From assembly GCA_005503055.1 (NCBI GenBank), contig SCOX01000001.1, positions 372,001-436,000 on the forward strand: a stretch of 64,000 nucleotides of DNA. The letters are read 5' to 3'. The position numbers and the translations under genes are program-made. Under the pieces are notes generated by a model. The model ran no database searches. It saw only the letters and a program-made list of their open reading frames with translations, and was not told the origin of the DNA. Positions 7,431-15,918 of the stretch are shown here, in pieces. Position 1 is the stretch's first letter; every line of letters begins with the position of its first letter. The stretch is from Lysobacteraceae bacterium P. GTDB taxonomy: Bacteria > Pseudomonadota > Gammaproteobacteria > Xanthomonadales > Xanthomonadaceae.

Positions 7431-7865
7431 ATGACCATGTCGCCAAGCTGGGTGCTGTGGGCCGTCCTGTCCGCATGCTTCGCGGCGCTTACCGCGATAT
7501 TCGCAAAGGTCGGCGTGCGCGACGTCGACCCCGACCTTTCGATGGCGATTCGCACGATCGTCGTGGTTTCGTTGATCGTGCCGTTCGTGGCTTTTGCGGG
7601 AAAGTGGTCGAACCCACTGGCCCTGGCCGGAAAGACGCAGCTGTTTCTGGTGTTATCGGCTGTGGCGACGGGTGCCTCGTGGTTGTGCTATTTCCGCGCC
7701 TTGCAGATCGGCGATGTCACCAAGGTGGCCCTGGTCGACAAGATGAGCGTCGTGCTGGTCGTGATCTTCGCCGTGACCTTTCTTGGAGAGCGCCCATCCT
7801 TGCGGGACTGGGGTGGTATCGGGTTGATGGTGGCCGGCTTGGCGTTGCTCGTGTTCAGGCGATAA
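7431..7865 (+). CDS. EamA-domain membrane protein, 144 aa
   Basis: Half-size drug/metabolite-transporter protein with one EamA domain: about four to five helices from SWVLWAVLSACFAALTAIFA to GLMVAGLALLVFRR at the C-terminus, with the conserved stretch TKVALVDKMSVVLVVIFA and LGERPSLRDW. Small EamA proteins may dimerise or flip lipids or metabolites; ArnE/ArnF carry aminoarabinose-undecaprenyl phosphate, so a lipid substrate fits the neighbours. AGGAG at 7421-7425 favours the ATG at 7431; GTG 7425 and ATG 7437 are alternatives. It lies between two PAP2 genes. Confidence 0.8.
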   Translation: MTMSPSWVLWAVLSACFAALTAIFAKVGVRDVDPDLSMAIRTIVVVSLIVPFVAFAGKWSNPLALAGKTQLFLVLSAVATGASWLCYFRALQIGDVTKVALVDKMSVVLVVIFAVTFLGERPSLRDWGGIGLMVAGLALLVFRR

Positions 7866-7875
7866 GCCCGGAGTT

Positions 7876-7894
7876 GTCGGAACGGTTCCGACAT
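7876..7894. repeat. Perfect 9-bp inverted repeat after the EamA gene
   Basis: TGTCGGAAC-G-GTTCCGACA starts ten bases after the EamA stop. There is no T tail, so it is either a weak terminator or an operator for the PAP2-eptA pair that follows. Confidence 0.5.
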
Positions 7895-8027
7895 CACTGA
7901 ATGCTTCGACATCAATGATGAGCGCAATGCATCGACGGTCGTGATTTAACCAGTCTCCGACTTAGCTCCGACCGCATTACGACAGCGTCGCATCGACCAT
8001 GCGCTCACCTTAGCGCCTGTTGTCAGC

Positions 8028-8765
8028 ATGCTCGCCTCCTCGCTACGGACGTATCAAACGTCCACCGTCCTCAAGTGGGATCGAAGCTTCTCGCTCATCG
8101 CCGCTTCCATCGTGGGGCTGGTGGCCGCGTGGATGCTCGCCCACCTGATCGACTTTCCGCTGGCCCGTCTCATTTACCAGGCCGAAGGCGGGCAGTGGTC
8201 GTTGCGGGACAACGTGCTGCTCGAACCGGTCCTGCACGTGGGCGGACGCTGGCTCAGCGCGTTGGCCTGGTTGGCGGTGCTTGGCGTGACCGTCCATTCG
8301 TGGCGGCGTGAATCGCGCGTCGAGTGGACTCGTGCGGCCGCGCGCATGCTGTTGGCGGTGCTGCTCTCGACGCTGCTGGTCAGCCGGCTGAAAGCCGCGA
8401 CGCATATGGATTGCCCGTGGGACCTGACCGAATTCGGCGGCCTGCGCCCGTACGTGGCGTTGTTTGCTCCGCGCTCGATTTCCCTGGGCACGCCCTCCTG
8501 CTTCCCGGCAGGGCAGGCCTGCGGCGGATACGCATGGGTGGCTGCGTACTTCTTCTTCGCGGCCGTGCGTCCGCAATGGCGTAGGGCAGGACTCTCCGTC
8601 GGTGTGATCGCCGGTGCGGTGTTCGGTATCGCTCAGCAACTGCGCGGCGCGCACTTCCTATCGCACGACATCGCGACGCTGACGATCTGCTGGACCGTCG
8701 CGTGCGCAGTGGAAGGTGGCCATCGCTGGCGGATGCGTCGCATGCGTCGGGAGACCCGCGCATGA
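8028..8765 (+). CDS. PAP2-family protein 2, altered active-site motif
   Basis: 245 aa, paralogue of the protein at 6608-7390 with the same helix layout. Motif 1 (KAATHMDCPWDL) and motif 3 (RGAHFLSHD) are kept, but motif 2 reads FPAGQACGGY where the paralogue has FPAGHASGGY. The histidine that acts as general acid in PAP2 enzymes is therefore glutamine. The protein may be inactive, slow, or a lipid-binding partner. Its stop overlaps the eptA start (ATGA), so the two proteins are made together. No good ribosome site precedes the ATG at 8028; a start slightly downstream is possible. Confidence 0.8.
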   Translation: MLASSLRTYQTSTVLKWDRSFSLIAASIVGLVAAWMLAHLIDFPLARLIYQAEGGQWSLRDNVLLEPVLHVGGRWLSALAWLAVLGVTVHSWRRESRVEWTRAAARMLLAVLLSTLLVSRLKAATHMDCPWDLTEFGGLRPYVALFAPRSISLGTPSCFPAGQACGGYAWVAAYFFFAAVRPQWRRAGLSVGVIAGAVFGIAQQLRGAHFLSHDIATLTICWTVACAVEGGHRWRMRRMRRETRA

Positions 8766-10426
8766 ACGTCTCCGTCCTCGAACAACCGATTCAGTCGCCG
8801 TGGGAACGAACCCTTGCGTGGCTGAAGACGCGCCCGCTGATCATGCCTACCGAGTCGCTCATCGTGCTGGTGTCGGTCTACTTCAGCGTCTTCGGCAACA
8901 CCGCGTTCTGGAAGGCCGCTGCGCCCGACGCCGGACACTGGGGGTGGCGACTTTCCCTGTTCCTGCTGGTGACGGCGGTACACGGCATCCTTCTTTCCGC
9001 GCTGGTCTGGCGGCGGGGCGGGCGCCTGGTGCTGTCGGTTCTGATCCTGATCGCGGCCATGGCCGGGCACTACATGAGCGCGTACGGCATCTACATCGAT
9101 GCCGGCATGGTGAAGAACGTCATCAATACCGATTGGCGCGAGGCCAACGACCTGGCCGGATTCGATGCCGTGTGGCCGCTCCTGCACGCCGCACCGATGG
9201 TGGCATTGGTGTGGTACGTGCGTCTGCGACCGTCGCGCTGGACCGGCGCGCTCCTCGCCCGCGTCGTTCTGCTGGTCGCCATGGCGGTGACGGGACTCAC
9301 GGGAGCCTTGATCTCCTCGCAGCAGCTGTCGGCCTTCATCCGCAATCAGCGCGAGGTCCGCTACCTGGTAACGCCGGCGAACGTGCTCGTCTCGCTGACC
9401 AAGGTCATCAGTCAGGACCCGCCCGGGAGTGCTCGCGCGCAGTTGCCCATTGGCGAAGACGCCAAGCAGCTGCCGTCCGCTGTAGGCCGCCGCCCGCGTC
9501 TGCTCGTGCTGGTCGTGGGCGAGACGGCACGCGCCGCCAACTGGGGACTCAACGGCTACGCGCGACACACCACGCCGGAGCTCGCGCAGCGCAACGTGCT
9601 GAACTTCCCTCATGTCCGGTCCTGCGGCAGCAGCACGGAGGTGTCGTTGCCGTGCATGTTCTCGGTGCAGGGGCGCGAGCACTACGACGAAGGCGAGATC
9701 CGCTCCCACCAATCCTTGTTGCACGTGCTCCAGCGCGCCGGTGTGGACGTGTTGTGGCGGGACAATCAGTCCGGGTGCAAGGGCGTGTGCAGCGGCCTTG
9801 CGTACGAGGACTTCCGCAACCGTACCGATCCCGGCATCTGCCAGGGGAATCGTTGTTTCGACAGCATTCTGGTCGAAGATCTGCCTCTGGTCGCGTCGAA
9901 GGCAAAGGGAGATCAGATCATCGTCCTCCACATGCTGGGCAACCACGGTCCCAATTACTTCGAACGTTACCCTGAATCCTTCCGTCGTTTCGCCCCGGTG
10001 TGCGAGAACTCCGACCTCGGGAAGTGCAGCCAGGCGCAGATCGTGAACGCCTACGACAATGCATTGCTGTACACCGACCACGTGCTGGCGACGGCGATCG
10101 ACGAACTGGGCAAGGTGACGGACCGCGATACCGCCCTGCTGTATGTGTCCGACCACGGAGAGTCGCTCGGCGAGAACGGCCTGTACCTGCATGGCATGCC
10201 TTACGCGATTGCGCCTCGCGAACAGGTCCAGGTGCCGATGGTCGCGTGGTTCTCCGAAGGATGGCGCCAGTCCACCGGCCTGAGCTCCACCTGCCTGCAG
10301 ATGACGACGGGCGAATCGCTCAGCCACGACAACCTGTTCCACACCGTGCTTGGGCTGACAGGAGTGAAGACGGCGCTGTACCGGAGCGATCGCGACATCT
10401 TCCGCGGGTGCCGTCGCGCTAGTTAG
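8762..10426 (+). CDS. eptA: Lipid A phosphoethanolamine transferase (EptA/MCR-type)
   Basis: 554 aa. Transfers phosphoethanolamine from phosphatidylethanolamine to lipid A phosphates at the outer face of the inner membrane, lowering surface charge and polymyxin binding. The N-terminal third has five membrane helices. The periplasmic sulfatase-fold domain has VVGETARA with a metal-binding Glu near 254, the nucleophile Thr in CGSSTEVSLPC near 292, the block HGPNYFERYP, and SDHGESLGE and HGMPY near 463-480. Six or more paired cysteines fit the family. The ATG overlaps the stop of the PAP2 gene, so an alternative start at 8702 is not needed. Intrinsic EptA versus acquired MCR cannot be decided here; its codon use matches its neighbours, which favours intrinsic. 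Confidence 0.93.
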   Translation: MNVSVLEQPIQSPWERTLAWLKTRPLIMPTESLIVLVSVYFSVFGNTAFWKAAAPDAGHWGWRLSLFLLVTAVHGILLSALVWRRGGRLVLSVLILIAAMAGHYMSAYGIYIDAGMVKNVINTDWREANDLAGFDAVWPLLHAAPMVALVWYVRLRPSRWTGALLARVVLLVAMAVTGLTGALISSQQLSAFIRNQREVRYLVTPANVLVSLTKVISQDPPGSARAQLPIGEDAKQLPSAVGRRPRLLVLVVGETARAANWGLNGYARHTTPELAQRNVLNFPHVRSCGSSTEVSLPCMFSVQGREHYDEGEIRSHQSLLHVLQRAGVDVLWRDNQSGCKGVCSGLAYEDFRNRTDPGICQGNRCFDSILVEDLPLVASKAKGDQIIVLHMLGNHGPNYFERYPESFRRFAPVCENSDLGKCSQAQIVNAYDNALLYTDHVLATAIDELGKVTDRDTALLYVSDHGESLGENGLYLHGMPYAIAPREQVQVPMVAWFSEGWRQSTGLSSTCLQMTTGESLSHDNLFHTVLGLTGVKTALYRSDRDIFRGCRRAS

Positions 10427-10495
10427 CGGCTGAGCGTCCACACGAGGCAAGCGCTTCAGAATCGATGCGAGCGCGCGGCAAAGCGCGTCTCCACA

Positions 10496-10846
10496 TCACA
10501 GCATGAGTGCCCATAGCGTGAGCCCCCCGGCGGTTCCACCTACCGCGGCGAAGAGCCCGCGTTTGAACCATTGGGAAAGCGCGGTGGCTTGCGCGTCCAG
10601 CACCGTGTCGTCAGGAGCCAGGCCGACGAGCGACAACAGATAAAGCAAGGTGATCGTGATCGGACAGATCAGCGGGTTGCGCAGCCAGAAGTTGACGGGC
10701 CATTGCACCATCGCCAACAGGCCTGCCAACCCGACCCAGAGCCATCCGTGCCCGGTCAGGATGAGCCGGTTCTGCGACCGCATGATGGCGAACCCGATCC
10801 ATGCCATCACGACGGTGGTCATCAACCAGCGGACGAGTTCGAGCAT
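10496..10846 (-). CDS. Small membrane protein, 116 aa, unknown
   Basis: Three to four hydrophobic helices: LMTTVVMAWIGFAIM near the N-terminus, WLWVGLAGLLAMVQW, ICPITITLLYLLSLVGL and a C-terminal AAVGGTAGGLTLWALML. No family is recognised. It converges with eptA, with 70 bases between the two stops. Hydrophobic pattern and clean boundaries support coding. Confidence 0.6.
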   Translation of the reverse strand: MLELVRWLMTTVVMAWIGFAIMRSQNRLILTGHGWLWVGLAGLLAMVQWPVNFWLRNPLICPITITLLYLLSLVGLAPDDTVLDAQATALSQWFKRGLFAAVGGTAGGLTLWALML

Positions 10847-10998
10847 CAGGCCAGGGAGGCGCGCATGCGCAGGGGACGTTACCGGCCAGTCTGCAAGCTC
10901 GCATGTCGGAAAGTGGTTGGATCACGGTCCGACACCAATCGCCATCGCGGTTGGCGTGACCCGCGCGGCTCCAGGCTAAAGACCTGACGCCGCTCGGC

Positions 10999-11739
10999 TC
11001 AGTTTCTCGCCCTGGCGAATGGCAGACCCTTGAGCAAGTCGGGCTGGTGCTGAGTGCAGTCGGCTTGCGTCGGGGCGCAGACGAGGGCGACCCTGACCAC
11101 GGGCTCGCCGTTCTCCACGATCGGCCGATAACGCGCGGCGAGGCTTCCGTTCTGATACCAGAACTCGGGCGCAGCGGCACTTCCCGTGGCGACAAACAAG
11201 CCCCGCTGGTACACCGGTGGGCCGATGCGACCTTGTGCGAAAGCCGCGAATACCAGCGACCTGGCTTCGGCGAAGGTGGGCACTTTCTCGGAAGCGGACT
11301 CCATCTCGTAGCGCGGACGCCGGTGGGTGCTCGGCCAGCCAAGCTGCTTCGGCGATGAGGTCTTGAGCTGGGAAGGCGAGAAGAAGTCCACCGGCGCCTC
11401 ATAGCGTCCGTCGACCAGCTTCCAGTCCGGCTGGGGCTTGCCGAGCGTCCAGGTTCTGGCGACATCGAGGGACGCCTCGTCCAGTTCCCGCCAGCCGGTC
11501 TTCCTGGCCATCCTGGCATCGGTGACGCGTCCACAGGCATCGAAGGCAACACTGACGGTGCCGTGTCCGCCTCGGCCTGCCTTCGCCATCGACATGGGGT
11601 ACTTCGGCGGGTGGAGTTGCCGCACGGGACAGTCGCGCGTATCGGCGGCAGCCGCCTGGGCCTGGGACTGCGCATGAGCCGGCATCGCTGCTTGCGCCGC
11701 CGCCAGGCAGGCGACGCCCGCCACGATCAAGAAATCCAT
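10999..11739 (-). CDS. TonB C-terminal-domain-like periplasmic protein
   Basis: 246 aa. Signal peptide MDFLIVAGVACLAAAQAAMPAHAQ, then a TonB_C-like segment (about 35-100): CPVRQLHPPKYPMSMAKAG, GHGTVSVAFDACGRVTDAR and LDEASLDVARTWTLGKPQP, the usual order of PxYP, G.V.V.F.ID..G.V and L..AA......W. The C-terminal half (about 110-246) is unrelated to TonB and contains paired cysteines (CAPTQADCTQ). It lacks the N-terminal anchor plus proline-rich spacer of true TonB, so it probably does not energise receptors. The start at 11739 is chosen because it begins the signal peptide; the longer frame upstream is arginine-rich noise. Confidence 0.65.
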   Translation of the reverse strand: MDFLIVAGVACLAAAQAAMPAHAQSQAQAAAADTRDCPVRQLHPPKYPMSMAKAGRGGHGTVSVAFDACGRVTDARMARKTGWRELDEASLDVARTWTLGKPQPDWKLVDGRYEAPVDFFSPSQLKTSSPKQLGWPSTHRRPRYEMESASEKVPTFAEARSLVFAAFAQGRIGPPVYQRGLFVATGSAAAPEFWYQNGSLAARYRPIVENGEPVVRVALVCAPTQADCTQHQPDLLKGLPFARARN

Positions 11740-11925
11740 TCTCAACTTCGCTCTCCCCGAGGAAGTGGACGGCCATCGTGACCACGATGGCGTTTCCCGG
11801 CGTGCCCCTGCAGCGCCGCGACCGAGTTTGCCGTCTCGGCGACGGTCGTACAAGCCGCACGCAAACGGGGACTGGATGAGACTGAGCATGACGCCACCAT
11901 TCCCCATCGCGGGGGAGGTCGTCAC

Positions 11926-12762
11926 TCACAGGTGCGTGTCGATCTCCGGAATCCAGTGTTCATCGACGAGCAACTGGTAGCCTTTCCCGAGCGGATGGAT
12001 CTCGTTGTCCCACCAGCCCTTGTAGTCCGGGAGTTCCTCCCGCGTCTTCAGCACCGTCATGAAGGGTCGCCGCTTCGCGATATCGAGCAGCAGGTTCTCG
12101 AAGGACTCCAATAGCCAGCGCGACACTTCGCGCTGTTCGTCCTCGTCGGTCAGTCCCACCGCGTTCATCGGGTCGAAGAGCCAGGGCCCGCTTTCGATGC
12201 CTACGAACTGATAAGGCTTGTCGGATGGCGTCACGTCCGCGTATGAGTGACAGATGATCTGCGAGCCCGGCGCGAACCTGCTGCGCATCGCGATGATGCC
12301 GTCGTACGCCGCGCGGACGTGGTCGAAGGTCTGCTTCAGCGGATTGAGCTGGAGGAAGTCCTTGACCGGTTGGGGCCGCTTGGCATTCCAGGGGAATGTC
12401 GTCCCGTTCGCGGGGGCGCTCTTCTTCTTGAGGTGATGGGCGAAGTCCTGTCCGATCACGTCGTTGCCACCCAGCGAAACGAGGATGAAGTCGAACGGCT
12501 TCTTCACCACCAGCTTCATGTGTTCGCAGACGCTGTCCAGGCGCGGCTGGATCATCGTGGGCACTTGTTTGGCATCGCGACCGGCCGTGCTGTCGTCGTA
12601 GAACACGATCTTCGTGCGGTAATGCGCGGCGAGCTTGGTCTGGATGTCCCCGTAGGATCGCAGCGGGTACTGGAACCACGAGTCGCCGATACACAGCGCG
12701 CGCTTGCGCCGGGGGAAATCGAGAACCTTGTCGACGAACTTCTGACGTGGGTCGGTGGACAC
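11926..12762 (-). CDS. SGNH/GDSL-type hydrolase-like protein
   Basis: 278 aa, no signal peptide. Blocks of the SGNH fold are visible: ALCIGDSWFQYP (block I, Ser near 28), LVSLGGNDVIGQDF (block III, GGND near 97-100) and WWDNEIHPLGKGY (block V, Asp...His near 255-260). Such enzymes cleave esters or acetyl groups. The absence of a signal peptide and the extra segment FDHVRAAYDGIIAMRSRF suggest a cytoplasmic esterase; substrate unknown. The gene stands between a TonB-like and a methyltransferase gene, all on the minus strand but with long gaps. Confidence 0.75.
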   Translation of the reverse strand: MSTDPRQKFVDKVLDFPRRKRALCIGDSWFQYPLRSYGDIQTKLAAHYRTKIVFYDDSTAGRDAKQVPTMIQPRLDSVCEHMKLVVKKPFDFILVSLGGNDVIGQDFAHHLKKKSAPANGTTFPWNAKRPQPVKDFLQLNPLKQTFDHVRAAYDGIIAMRSRFAPGSQIICHSYADVTPSDKPYQFVGIESGPWLFDPMNAVGLTDEDEQREVSRWLLESFENLLLDIAKRRPFMTVLKTREELPDYKGWWDNEIHPLGKGYQLLVDEHWIPEIDTHL

Positions 12763-12983
12763 GACGGCGTCTCCATGTGGCGGAGACCGCCACGCACGTA
12801 GGGGGCGAACGCCCTGTGGCGGCGGACCCGGCCAGGGTAATCGACTTGGCCAACGCCGGGTCGAAAAGTCCTTTCACGCGCTGATAGTCAAGTACGCCGT
12901 GTTGTCCCGCCTCCCGTTTGCGGGAAGCTACCGCGCCATGTCCCGCTCAGTGCGCTCGCAGGTATCGGGCAGCGCTTGCGCGC

Positions 12984-13739
12984 TCATGGCTGCGCGATCC
13001 GGTGCGCATGCCCGTTGCGTGCGACGCGCGGCACGAGCATCGGAACCTCGCGACGGTACTTCGCATACTCGGGCAGCGCATCGAGAAGATCGCGTTCCTC
13101 CAGCCGGATCGCCACGAGGATGTACGCAGTGGTCATCAGCGCGAACAGCAGATGCGTGACGGTCATCGTCGGCGTCGCCCAGAACGCGAAGAACCAACCG
13201 ACGTAAAGGGGATGACGCACCAGCCGGTACGGCCCGGGCGTCTTGAACGGCAGCGGCCGATACGGCCGCCCGCGGAACTGCAGCCACACCTGGCGCAGCC
13301 CGAAGAGGTCGAAGTGGTTGATCAGGAACGTCGACACCAGCACCAGCGTCCAACCGAACGCGCACGCCGCGTACAGCAGCGCTCGACCGGCTTCGTTGTC
13401 CACGTTCCACACCACGCCGCCGAGAGGACGCCATTGCCAGAACAGGACGATCAGCGCCAGGCTCGACAGCAGCGTGTATGTGCTGCGCTCGGCGGACTCG
13501 GGAATCACGCGCGTCCAGGCGCGCTTGAACGCCGGGCGTGCCATCACGCTGTGTTGCAGTGCGAACAGGGCGAGCAGGCCCAGGTTGATCGCCAGCGCGA
13601 CCGGCTGGCTGCCGGCGCGTGGCGAATCCATCGCCTTGGGCACCCAAAAGTTACCGACGAAACCGATCGCGTACAGGAACGTGGCGAAGAACACCGCGTA
13701 GCAGAACACTCCATAGAGCAGGATCAGGGAACGCTTCAT
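12984..13739 (-). CDS. mddA: Methanethiol S-methyltransferase-like (MddA/ICMT family)
   Basis: 251 aa integral membrane methyltransferase. About five helices, with the isoprenylcysteine-methyltransferase-type SAM-binding region GPYRLVRHPLYVGWFFAFW (about 168-186) and RLEERDLLDALPEYAKYRREV (about 210-230). The preceding LINHFDLFGLRQVWLQFRG and RPYRPLPFKTPG match MddA, which methylates methanethiol to dimethyl sulfide. Other NnrU/ICMT-like proteins share the fold, so the exact substrate is an inference. It is divergent from the hydrolase-LuxR gene, with a 166-base shared upstream region. Confidence 0.7.
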   Translation of the reverse strand: MKRSLILLYGVFCYAVFFATFLYAIGFVGNFWVPKAMDSPRAGSQPVALAINLGLLALFALQHSVMARPAFKRAWTRVIPESAERSTYTLLSSLALIVLFWQWRPLGGVVWNVDNEAGRALLYAACAFGWTLVLVSTFLINHFDLFGLRQVWLQFRGRPYRPLPFKTPGPYRLVRHPLYVGWFFAFWATPTMTVTHLLFALMTTAYILVAIRLEERDLLDALPEYAKYRREVPMLVPRVARNGHAHRIAQP

Positions 13740-13905
13740 GACCGTCTCGATGCGCCCGCGCGGGGCTGGGCAGTGTTCGCAGGGTCGTCCTGGGCGCGTC
13801 GCAAGGGCAGGGGAAGGATGTCCCGCGCACCCAGGGGCGCGCCGCTACCTGGGGGAGGTTTGTCCCGACTAGACTGACGGCACGCGCGCGCTAGGGGCTT
13901 CGACC

Positions 13906-14952
13906 ATGAAGCAGTCGATCCGTTACCTGACGACCGGCGATGGCACGCGACTTGCGTGGTCGTCGATGGGGACGGGCTTGCCGCTGGTGAAGGCGGCCAA
14001 TTGGCTGAGCCACCTCGAATACGATCTGGAAAGCCCGATCTGGCAGCACTGGATGCGCTTCCTCGGCGGCAACTTCCGTTTCATTCGTTACGACGAACGC
14101 GGCTGCGGCATGACGGGCGGGGATGCGCGCGGCGTGTCGCTGCCGAACTGGCTCTGCGACCTGGAGGCCGTGGTCGATGCCGCGCAGATCGAGGGCCCGT
14201 TCGCCCTGCTGGGGATCTCGCAGGGTGCGGCGGCCTGCCTGGCGTACGCGGTGAAGCATCCCGAACGCGTCTCTCACCTGCTGCTGTACGGCGGCTACGC
14301 GCGCGGTGCATACGAACGTGGCAACGCCGAGTCCGCGCGCATGTACCACGCCATCGTCGACATCGCGCGCGGTGGATGGGACGACCACAATCCCGTGTTT
14401 CGCCAGTTGTTCACCGCGCGCTTCATTCCCGGGGCGACGGACGCGCAGGTGCAGTGGTTCAACGAACTGGCGCGGACGACGACCACCGCCCAATCGGCCG
14501 GCGAGTTGCTGGAAGCGCGCGCACGGGTCAACGTCACCGCGTTGTTGCCGCAGGTCGCCGTGCCCACGCTGGTCATGCACGGGCGGCAGGACGGCGTGGT
14601 GCCGTTGGAAGAAGGTCGCCTGCTCGCCGCCAGCATCGCCGGTGCACGCTTCGTCGAGCTGGAGTCGCGGAACCACGTCCTGCTGGACAACGAACCGGCA
14701 TGGCCGCGCTTCTGTGAAGAGGCCTTGCGATTCCTCGGCGCCGACGTGCGGCAGCCGCTGGCGGGACTGACCCACAGGGAACGCGAAATCGTCGACGGCC
14801 TCGTCGCCGGTCGCACCAATGGCGAGATTGCCGCGTCGCTCTTCATCAGCGACAAGACCGTGCGCAATGCACTGACCCGGATCTTCGACAAACTCGGCGT
14901 GCGCTCGCGCACACAGGCGATGGCGCTGTTGCGCGACGGGACGCGCGAGTGA
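13906..14952 (+). CDS. Alpha/beta-hydrolase fused to a LuxR-type DNA-binding domain
   Basis: 348 aa. Residues about 5-270 are an alpha/beta-hydrolase: oxyanion region, YDERGCGMTGG, the nucleophile elbow LLGISQGAAAC (Ser near 106), an acid in MHGRQDGVVPLEEG (about 226-239) and the catalytic His in ESRNHVLLDNEP (near 257). Residues about 285-345 are a LuxR helix-turn-helix: LTHREREIVDGLVAGRTNGE, then SDKTVRNALTRIFDKLGVRSR. The architecture is known in proteobacteria and suggests a transcription factor that senses or hydrolyses a small molecule; the ligand is unknown. Confidence 0.85.
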   Translation: MKQSIRYLTTGDGTRLAWSSMGTGLPLVKAANWLSHLEYDLESPIWQHWMRFLGGNFRFIRYDERGCGMTGGDARGVSLPNWLCDLEAVVDAAQIEGPFALLGISQGAAACLAYAVKHPERVSHLLLYGGYARGAYERGNAESARMYHAIVDIARGGWDDHNPVFRQLFTARFIPGATDAQVQWFNELARTTTTAQSAGELLEARARVNVTALLPQVAVPTLVMHGRQDGVVPLEEGRLLAASIAGARFVELESRNHVLLDNEPAWPRFCEEALRFLGADVRQPLAGLTHREREIVDGLVAGRTNGEIAASLFISDKTVRNALTRIFDKLGVRSRTQAMALLRDGTRE

Positions 14953-15200
14953 GTGGGTCGCATCGGTGGACCTGTTGCGGGCGAGGCCGGCGTCAGGTCG
15001 CGATCCCTGGCGGACACAAGTTGCCTCTTCGACAACCATCCAGCTGATGCCGGCTGGTGCCCGGCGCTAGCTCGGGCCCGGGTATCCGCTTATGGCCGGT
15101 GGCGGATACACCGCGGCGATTGCGAAGGCGCTCGGGTTCATGCCGGTATGGACCGCATCTGGGTACTATCGACTTGTTATCGGTGGCGACGGAAGGCGCG

Positions 15201-15914
15201 ATGGCTACTGCTTCGGACCAATCGGATGCTGCGTTGCGTGTCGCCCTGCTCGAGGACGACGCGGTCCTGCGCGAGCGCATCCTGCTGCCGGGATTGCTGC
15301 ACTTCGGCTTTAGCGCGCACGGTCTGGCGACGGCCGCGGAGTTGCACCAGCATCTGCGCACGCATCCGGTCGACATCGTCGTCCTCGACGTGGGCCTACC
15401 CGACGGCGACGGGTTCGCGATTGCCGGCGACATCCGTTGCGCGCGTCCGAACGTGGGGATCGTCATGCTTACCGGCCGCAGCGAGACCACCGATCGCGTT
15501 CGCGGCTTGAGCCAGGGCGCCGATGCCTACCTGGGCAAGCCGGTGGAGATCGATCTGCTCGCCGCCACGTTGCACAGCCTTGCCCGCCGCCTGCTCGCGA
15601 CGCCGCGGCCCGCGCCACGGCGCTGGCACCTGGATTCGAACGGTTGGTGCCTGGTGTCGCCAGCGGGTGGGACAACCGCGCTCACCCGCACCGAACGCCG
15701 TGTGGTCGATCGTCTGCTTCAGGCGCCGGGCGAGTTGGTCACGCGCGACGACCTGATCGGTGCGCTGACCAGCAACGTATTCGATTTCGACCCGCACCGG
15801 CTCGATTCGCTGATCTATCGCCTGCGCCGAAAGGTCACCGATGCCTGCGGCGAAGCGCTGCCTCTCAACGCGGTGCATGGCGAGGGCTACGTGCTGGTCG
15901 ACGACGTGCACTGA
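15201..15914 (+). CDS. OmpR-family response regulator
   Basis: 237 aa. Receiver domain 12-120 with acidic pair LLEDD, phospho-acceptor Asp63 (VVLDVGLPDGDG) and Lys near 112 (AYLGKPVE). Winged-helix domain about 140-235, ending RLDSLIYRLRRKVTD and HGEGYVLVDDVH. The ATG at 15201 has GGAAGG 4-9 bases upstream; the frame is open from 15057 but the extra residues look non-coding. The gene ends four bases before the stop of the oppositely oriented histidine kinase, its probable partner. The 11-bp direct repeats at 17377-17405 fit binding by a regulator of this class. Confidence 0.85.
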   Translation: MATASDQSDAALRVALLEDDAVLRERILLPGLLHFGFSAHGLATAAELHQHLRTHPVDIVVLDVGLPDGDGFAIAGDIRCARPNVGIVMLTGRSETTDRVRGLSQGADAYLGKPVEIDLLAATLHSLARRLLATPRPAPRRWHLDSNGWCLVSPAGGTTALTRTERRVVDRLLQAPGELVTRDDLIGALTSNVFDFDPHRLDSLIYRLRRKVTDACGEALPLNAVHGEGYVLVDDVH

Positions 15915-15918
15915 GCGT

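Noticed and set aside
8633-10450. 605-codon minus-strand frame opposite eptA
   Set aside because: Shadow of eptA; His/Arg/Gln-rich translation without domains, while eptA has full catalytic motifs.
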